From assembly GCF_900090275.1 (NCBI RefSeq), contig NZ_LT607755.1, forward strand, positions 3,720,001-3,784,000: DNA of 64,000 bases, given 5' to 3'. Position 1 is the first letter of the stretch; every line of letters starts with the position of its first letter. The notes beneath the pieces were generated by a model that worked only from the letters and a program-made list of their open reading frames with translations, ran no database searches and was not told the origin of the DNA. The translations under genes were made by a program, and so were the position numbers. Source of the stretch: Micromonospora zamorensis (GTDB taxonomy: Bacteria > Actinomycetota > Actinomycetes > Mycobacteriales > Micromonosporaceae). Shown here piece after piece: positions 59,358 to 64,000 of the stretch.

Positions 59358-60587
59358 TCATCGGTCGACGATCGGAAAGGCCCGCCGCGCTTCCGCCAGG
59401 AACTCGGACCGCCGAGCGGCGTAGGTGTTGACCGCCGCCCACAGTGCCTCCAGCGCAGCCTGCAGCGGATCCGACTCGCCAGCGGCCAGGAGCGCCGGCA
59501 GTGCCATCGCGACCGGGTCCACCGGGGCGTCGATAAACGCGCGGAGCGGATCAGTCAGGCCCCGACCGGCCGGCCGCAGCGAGACCACGGAGAACGTGAC
59601 GGCCGGCTCGCCCACGATGCGCGTCCGCAGCGCTGACATGTCGGCGAATTCGGCGGGTAGTGGCACACCCCGATCCAGCGCCGTCCACGCCGGCGTCATC
59701 CAGTCGAGGTCCGCGATGCCGGCGACGGTGAACGCCTGCCGCGCCGCCCAGATCGCGATCTGTCGTTGAACGACGGCGTCGGCCTCGGCCACCCCGTCGA
59801 CCAGGGCCCTGTCCAGCAGGGCGATGCCATAAACGTTGCCGCGCACGCGCCGGAGCCGCTCACTCGGCGGCCGGCCGCCCCAGCGCCGCAACTCGTCCCG
59901 CTTGCGGTACTCCTCGTCGCGACGTTCCTGCTCCACCCGCTTTAGCATCTCAGCCTCGACCTGCTCCAACAGGGTCGGCGGGGGTGGCAACGCGCGCGCC
60001 CAGGCGTGCCAGTAGGCGGCGCCGCCGCTGGTCTGGCGCAGGATCGCGTCGGCGCGCGTCACGCCGTCACCCGGGTCGCCGCCCGTTGCGTCCTCCGGCC
60101 AGAAGCACAGCAGGTAGCGGTCCGGCCGCTGATCCATGTAGGTGTAGTCGTCCTCGGCAAGCTCGTCCGGGTCGTGACCGCCGAACGGGTCGTGCCCCTC
60201 ATCCATGCCCATGGCGCAGTACCGCACGCGGTAGACCGGCAACCGGCTGGTGTCCTGCCCGTCGGAGGTCAGCGGCAGCTTGGCGAGTGAACCGTCACCC
60301 CACGGGACCAGGTCGGCCACAGCGGCCCTCGGCTCAAACGACACCTCCACCACCTCCTCCCATTCCTCCGCTGCCACTGGCGGCTCGACGTCGTGCAACT
60401 CGACAGTGAACTGGACCTGCCCGGAATGCGTACCGGTCATCAGGAACAGCGTGCCCGGCTGACCGCCCCCGCAGAGGCCATTCGCCTGCCCGGCGAACGA
60501 CCCGGCCATGTCGTCTGGCAGCTCACGACTCGTCACGTAGATCTGCCCGTAGGCGACCGGCGCCTTGCCGTCGAAGAGAACGCGCAT
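59358..60587 (-). CDS. Large actinobacterial protein of unknown function
   Basis: A 409-residue cytoplasmic protein that I do not recognise. The N-terminal ~190 residues look all-beta (APVAYGQIYVTSRELPDDMA, GTLFLMTGTHSGQVQFTVEL, RPDRYLLCFWPEDATGGDPG). A charged, predicted coiled-coil segment follows (LEQVEAEMLKRVEQERRDEE), then a helical C-terminal part (AVVQRQIAIWAARQAFTVAG, DPLQAALEALWAAVNTYAAR). The first half recalls immunity-type or DUF1963-like sequence, without a firm match. It is the largest unassigned gene in the accessory stretch. Confidence 0.72.
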   Translation of the reverse strand: MRVLFDGKAPVAYGQIYVTSRELPDDMAGSFAGQANGLCGGGQPGTLFLMTGTHSGQVQFTVELHDVEPPVAAEEWEEVVEVSFEPRAAVADLVPWGDGSLAKLPLTSDGQDTSRLPVYRVRYCAMGMDEGHDPFGGHDPDELAEDDYTYMDQRPDRYLLCFWPEDATGGDPGDGVTRADAILRQTSGGAAYWHAWARALPPPPTLLEQVEAEMLKRVEQERRDEEYRKRDELRRWGGRPPSERLRRVRGNVYGIALLDRALVDGVAEADAVVQRQIAIWAARQAFTVAGIADLDWMTPAWTALDRGVPLPAEFADMSALRTRIVGEPAVTFSVVSLRPAGRGLTDPLRAFIDAPVDPVAMALPALLAAGESDPLQAALEALWAAVNTYAARRSEFLAEARRAFPIVDR

Positions 60588-60688
60588 CGACCGATCCTGT
60601 CATCGACCGACGGACGCCCGCTGTCCCCACGAACGGCAGACAGGTCGACAATCGCCTGTGCGGCGGCGTCGCGCTGCCGGATGTGGTG

Positions 60689-61318
60689 TTATTCGCGGGC
60701 GATCCAGGTGGCGACGCACGCCTCGTTGCCTTCGGCGTCGGCCAGAACCCACCACCTCGGCGCATGTGCGTCGGAGACGAGGTGGCCGCCTGCGGCCAGG
60801 GCGGCGGCGATGCGTGCCTCAGCCTGGTCGTGGGGAACGGCGACATCGAGGTGCATGCGGTTGCGCTCTGAGCGCACCGTGTCCATCTGCTGCAACCCGA
60901 GGCCCGGGCCTCGGCGTGACGGGTCAGCCAGGTAGTCGTCTCCGACGCGGTGGTAGCCGAGCAGTGCCTGCCAGAACGGCAGCACGTCCGCGCCGACGAG
61001 TGCGTCGAGGGTGACGTTGACGAGCTGGACGGCTGTCGGGTCCGCGGGGAAGTTCAGTGCCTTCGCGGCCGCCGAGATCCGGCGGGCCAGGGCGATGTCG
61101 CGCCGGGTCATGGACACCGTGACACCGGAGTGCCGCAGGTCGACGTTGAGATGTTGCTGCTCTGGGCCGTCGACGAGCCGGCCAATCTCATCCACGAGCG
61201 TGATGCCGTTGGCCAGCGAACCGGTTCGGAAGTGCGCCGAGACCAGGTGATAGAGACAGCGCCAGTCCTCGACACCATCGGCCGCGTGGAACTGCCCGGC
61301 GGTGATGTGCATGGTCAT
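60689..61318 (-). CDS. PCD-like plus VOC fusion protein
   Basis: A 209-residue two-part protein. Residues ~1-95 resemble pterin-4a-carbinolamine dehydratase: HFRTGSLANGITLVDEIGRL and HLNVDLRHSGVTVSMTRRDI match its helix-strand order, but the active-site HHP motif is replaced by QHLN and the TH..GL loop is missing, so it is likely not an active dehydratase. Residues ~105-209 form a VOC module (VTLDALVGADVLPFWQALLG, RNRMHLDVAVPHDQAEARIA, WWVLADAEGNEACVATW). The function of this known actinobacterial fusion is unclear. The ATG at 61318 gives the usual MxITAGQFHAADGVEDW start. Confidence 0.8.
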   Translation of the reverse strand: MTMHITAGQFHAADGVEDWRCLYHLVSAHFRTGSLANGITLVDEIGRLVDGPEQQHLNVDLRHSGVTVSMTRRDIALARRISAAAKALNFPADPTAVQLVNVTLDALVGADVLPFWQALLGYHRVGDDYLADPSRRGPGLGLQQMDTVRSERNRMHLDVAVPHDQAEARIAAALAAGGHLVSDAHAPRWWVLADAEGNEACVATWIARE

Positions 61319-61440
61319 GCCGGCGAACGTTACATCGACAGGGAGGCGTTCGTGGGAGCACATCTGGCGTCGGCTGGAGGCGGTGCTTCCTTCGATGGAT
61401 GGTGCGGTTTTCCACACCCCGGCGGTTGTGGTCGGCCCAC

Positions 61441-61461
61441 TGAGGTCGGCGGTCGACCTCA
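61441..61461. promoter_or_regulatory. 21-bp palindrome upstream of the two-component genes
   Basis: TGAGGTCG (61441-61448) and CGACCTCA (61454-61461) are perfectly matched across five bases, in the gap between the PCD-VOC gene and the histidine kinase gene. It is a good operator candidate, possibly for the response regulator encoded here. Confidence 0.4.
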
Positions 61462-61592
61462 TGGTCCGGGCCGCGGTGAGTTCTTAGCGTCTTCGGCATG
61501 ACTAGGTTGGGTGGGCGGCCCGGCCGCGGTGCCCGCCGCCCAGGCGAGGCGGCGTGGGTCCGAGACGACATCAGCGATGGAGGGACGCCCCG

Positions 61593-62768
61593 GTGGCGGA
61601 ACGCGCGGTGCCCGCTGGGCGGTCGTGGATCGACAGCATGACCCGGTGGGGCCGGCCGTTGGCGGGCGTGGTGGTCGGTGTGATCACCGGTGCGTCCGAG
61701 GTGCTGTTCCTGCTGCTCGCCGCGCTCGTCGTGGTCGCGGTCTCGCCCGCGCCGACGGCTCGGCGCCGCATCGGCGCCACCATCATCCGGTACGCCCACC
61801 GCGTCACCGAGTGGGAACGGCACCGCCTGGCCGTCATCGCCTCGGAACCACCGCCACAACCGGTCCGGGCGAACGGACCGCTGGTGCTCGGCTACCTAGC
61901 CGCCCGCCTCCTCCCGGCGGTGCTCGGTCTGCTCACCACCGGCCTGCTCGTGGTCGGTGCCGTCCTCGCCGTCATCGTGGTACGTGCCTTCGTCGGAGGC
62001 ACCCTGAATGCGACCGGTTTTCTGTTGCAGGGGCTCATCGGCGCGGCCCTGCTGCTCGTGAATGTGCAGGCGATAGTCAGCGTGGCCACGCTGGATCGAT
62101 GGCTGGCCCGCAGCCTGCTCGAATCCCACACCCGTGAGGCCCTTCAGGCGCGGATCAGCGAGCTGGCCGTCAGCCGGACCGGTGTCATCGCCGCTGTCGA
62201 CGCCGAGCGCCAGCGCATCGAACGCGATCTGCACGACGGGCTGCAGCAACACCTCGTCGCACTCGGCATGCTGCTCGGCCGGGCGCGCCGCACCCGCGAC
62301 CCCGACAAGGCCCGCGAGCTGCTCGCGCAGGCACACGAGGGCGTCCAACGCGCCGTTGACGACCTGCGGAACGTGGCCTGGCGGGTGTACCCCGCCGCCC
62401 TCGACCACACCACGCTGGACGAGGTGCTGAGCATGGTGGCGCAACGATCGTCGGTCCCGGTGAGGGTCAGCTACCACGTGCCGGTCCGGCCCGCCCGACC
62501 GGTCGAGACCGTGCTGTACTTCGTGGCCTGCGAAGCGATCACCAACGCCGCCAAACACGCCCGAGCTAGCCTGATCACCATCGAGATCATGGCGGGGGAC
62601 GGGAACATCACGATGCGGGTCCGGGACGATGGCCTCGGCGGCGCCGACCCGCACGGCAGTGGCCTGCAGGGACTCGCCCGCCGGGTCAGCGCGCTCGACG
62701 GGCACTTCGAGGTGGACAGCCCGTCCGGTGGCCCGACGACCATCCGGGTGGCACTGCCGTGCGCATAG
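61593..62768 (+). CDS. Membrane sensor histidine kinase (DesK/NarX-type)
   Basis: A 391-residue kinase with four or five membrane helices in the first ~190 residues (LAGVVVGVITGASEVLFLLL, LPAVLGLLTTGLLVVGAVLA, GFLLQGLIGAALLLVNVQAI). The H-box is AERQRIERDLHDGLQQHLVA, the HisKA_3 arrangement with the phosphorylated histidine. The ATPase lid and N-box are ACEAITNAAKHARASLITIE and VRDDGLGGADPHGSGLQGLA. I start at the GTG 61593, with GGAGGG at 61579. It overlaps the response regulator by ten bases. The stimulus is unknown. Confidence 0.9.
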   Translation: MAERAVPAGRSWIDSMTRWGRPLAGVVVGVITGASEVLFLLLAALVVVAVSPAPTARRRIGATIIRYAHRVTEWERHRLAVIASEPPPQPVRANGPLVLGYLAARLLPAVLGLLTTGLLVVGAVLAVIVVRAFVGGTLNATGFLLQGLIGAALLLVNVQAIVSVATLDRWLARSLLESHTREALQARISELAVSRTGVIAAVDAERQRIERDLHDGLQQHLVALGMLLGRARRTRDPDKARELLAQAHEGVQRAVDDLRNVAWRVYPAALDHTTLDEVLSMVAQRSSVPVRVSYHVPVRPARPVETVLYFVACEAITNAAKHARASLITIEIMAGDGNITMRVRDDGLGGADPHGSGLQGLARRVSALDGHFEVDSPSGGPTTIRVALPCA

Positions 62769-63403
62769 TCCTCGCCGAAGACTCCACCCTGCTGCGGGAA
62801 GGGCTGGCCCGCCTCCTCGCCGACGAAGGACATGCGGTGGTCGCCGCAGTCGCGGACGCCGATCAGCTCGTCACGGCCGTCGAACAGCACCGCCCCGACG
62901 TCGTCGTCACCGACGTCCGCATGCCGCCCACCAACACCGACGACGGGCTGAGGGCCGCCCTGGAGATCCGCCGCCGCTGGCCCGACATCGCGGTGCTCGT
63001 GCTCTCCCAGTACGTCGAGAAGCGCTACGCCGCGAAGCTTCTCGCCGACCGGTCGGAAGGCGTCGGCTACGTGCTGAAGGACCGCGTCGCCCAGGTCGAG
63101 GACTTCCTGGACGCGCTCGACCGCGTCGCCGCCGGTGCCACGGCGCTCGACCCCGAGGTCGTCCGGCAGCTCATGTCCGCGACGAGGCACAGCGACCCGC
63201 TGAACCGCCTCACCCCACGCGAACGTGAGGTGCTGCACCACATGGCGCAGGGACACACCAACGCCACCATCGCCGAGCGCCTCCACGTGTCACAGAGCGC
63301 GGTCGAGAAGCATGTCAACACCATCTTCGACAAGCTCGGGCTGCTACACGTGACCGGCTACAGCCGCAGGGTCCTGGCGATCCTGCGCTACCTCGGCTCC
63401 TGA
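62759..63403 (+). CDS. NarL/FixJ-type response regulator
   Basis: A 214-residue regulator. The receiver begins RIVLAEDSTLLREGLARLLA with the acidic pocket and the phospho-acceptor in PDVVVTDVRMPPTNTDDGLR; VLVLSQYVEKRYAAKLLADR and GYVLKDRVAQVEDFLDALDR follow. The LuxR helix-turn-helix is LTPREREVLHHMAQGHTNAT with LHVSQSAVEKHVNTIFDKLG. It is translationally coupled to the kinase upstream by a ten-base overlap. Targets are unknown; the 61441-61461 palindrome could be one. Confidence 0.93.
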   Translation: MRIVLAEDSTLLREGLARLLADEGHAVVAAVADADQLVTAVEQHRPDVVVTDVRMPPTNTDDGLRAALEIRRRWPDIAVLVLSQYVEKRYAAKLLADRSEGVGYVLKDRVAQVEDFLDALDRVAAGATALDPEVVRQLMSATRHSDPLNRLTPREREVLHHMAQGHTNATIAERLHVSQSAVEKHVNTIFDKLGLLHVTGYSRRVLAILRYLGS

Positions 63404-63433
63404 GCGCCCAGGGTCGCCCGGAGAGTCATTCCG

Positions 63434-63479
63434 GGGGGGCGTGTGGACGCGGTCGCTCGATCACGCCCACACGCCCCCC
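63434..63479. terminator. Bidirectional hairpin terminator
   Basis: A perfect 13-bp stem (63434-63446 with 63467-63479) with a 20-base loop lies between the convergent response regulator and GH30-type genes. Confidence 0.75.
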
Positions 63480-63496
63480 GACGGTGAGAAGAAGCC

Positions 63497-64000
63497 TCAG
63501 AGGGTGAACACGAGCGTGGAGATGCTGCGTGGACCGACGTTGATGGTGGCCTGACCTCCGTTCACGGTGGTCGGCTGGCTGGCCGCGTTGGCGGTCTGCG
63601 AGGTGAGGAAGTGTTCGGCCTTGCTGACGTTCTGCGGGGCCTGGACCACGGCGTTGTTGACCGCGTTGTTCGACCGGTTGAGGATGACCAGGCTGATCTT
63701 CCCGTCACCCTGGTAGGCGGTCACCTCCAGCGGCGACGCCTTGGAGCTCTTCGTCAGGGCGACGCGCTGGTAGCCGGGGCGGACGTACTTGGCGTACTGC
63801 GAGAACGCGTAGCCGCGCTTGAGCGGGGCGCCCGCGACGGTGCCGTACGCCGCTTCGCCGTCACCGATGAACGAGTAGTAACGCTTGCCGTACCACCAGA
63901 TGTAGGCGTTCCAGTTGGCCTCCATCGACTTGTGCACAGTGCGCATGATGTCGTCGAGCGTCTCGTTCCAGACCGCCGCGTTGCCGGGGTTGCCCCAGAT
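63497..64000 (-). CDS. GH30-type glucuronoxylanase/xylanase, 3' part only
   Basis: The open frame runs off the right edge of the window; the visible ~167 residues are the C-terminus. WNAYIWWYGKRYYSFIGDGE, GYAFSQYAKYVRPGYQRVAL and EVTAYQGDGKISLVILNRSN are typical of the end of GH30 subfamily 8 xylanases, where the catalytic barrel passes into a beta-sandwich; NGGQATINVGPRSISTLVF closes that sandwich. The catalytic glutamates lie mostly outside the window. It probably acts outside the cell on glucuronoxylan, in line with the other plant polymer enzymes here. The start codon and signal are not visible. Confidence 0.85.
   Translation of the reverse strand: MWGNPGNAAVWNETLDDIMRTVHKSMEANWNAYIWWYGKRYYSFIGDGEAAYGTVAGAPLKRGYAFSQYAKYVRPGYQRVALTKSSKASPLEVTAYQGDGKISLVILNRSNNAVNNAVVQAPQNVSKAEHFLTSQTANAASQPTTVNGGQATINVGPRSISTLVFTL

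Noticed and set aside
1..64000. tRNA, rRNA, riboswitch or biosynthetic megasynthase genes
   Set aside because: I looked for cloverleaf-type ends, conserved rRNA blocks, common riboswitch cores and PKS/NRPS motifs on both strands and saw none; covariance-model searches were not possible.

Overview
The window reads as chromosomal DNA of a high-GC Actinomycetota, most likely a Micromonospora-like member of the Micromonosporaceae. This placement is inferred from the very high GC content, strong third-position GC bias, frequent GTG starts, GTGA/ATGA start-stop overlaps, secreted multidomain glycoside hydrolases with actinomycete-type signal peptides, and ECF42/DGPF and CGNR gene families. No rRNA, tRNA or CRISPR array is visible. 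Nearly every real gene carries a long antisense shadow ORF, which I have left out.

Layout. 0.1-6.4 kb: an alpha/beta hydrolase, two gene relics, an MDR oxidoreductase, a first DGPF protein plus ECF42 sigma factor pair, a HEAT-repeat pseudogene, and a divergent MFS exporter/CGNR regulator pair. 6.5-13.7 kb: a Tat-exported PhoX-like phosphatase, then a Weimberg-type sugar-acid operon (IlvD/Edd dehydratase, semialdehyde dehydrogenase, FAH-fold dehydratase) divergent from an IclR regulator. 13.7-17.3 kb: an acyltransferase-domain protein, and a second CGNR regulator divergent from a PPOX, DUF1348 and metallo-hydrolase operon. 17.4-22.5 kb: four translationally coupled genes (adenylate-forming ligase, DUF4188-like protein, GNAT-like protein, Acg/nitroreductase-like protein) followed by a DUF3800-like nuclease-fold protein; I know of no described pathway with this composition.

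22.5-34.8 kb: a VOC protein, a proline-rich secreted protein, a small unknown protein with a strong terminator, an MFS exporter, a second ECF42/DGPF set extended by an SRPBCC gene, several small-enzyme and DNA-related genes, a large secreted hydrolase and an HNH protein. 35-47.8 kb: secreted polysaccharide-active proteins (GH43-AbfB, RICIN-beta-helix, CBM2-Cip1), a PAS/GAF protein, kinases, an Rrf2/cupin pair, an alcohol dehydrogenase and an M14 carboxypeptidase. 48-54.8 kb: SDR, a three-repeat secreted protein, DUF1801, MFS, SRPBCC, two VOC proteins and a quinone oxidoreductase. 54.9-61.3 kb: an accessory stretch with a solitary tyrosine recombinase and domain-of-unknown-function genes. 61.6-64 kb: a DesK/NarL-type two-component system and the 3' part of a GH30 xylanase-type gene running off the window.

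How parts may work together. The arabinofuranosidase, cellulose-binding and xylanase-type proteins would release pentoses from plant polymer, and the IclR-controlled operon would oxidise pentonates to 2-oxoglutarate. Both ECF42 operons carry a TGTCGA/CG(A,T)C promoter just upstream, matching the motif reported for this sigma group, so each is probably autoregulated. Several regulators sit beside clear palindromes that are probably their own operators.
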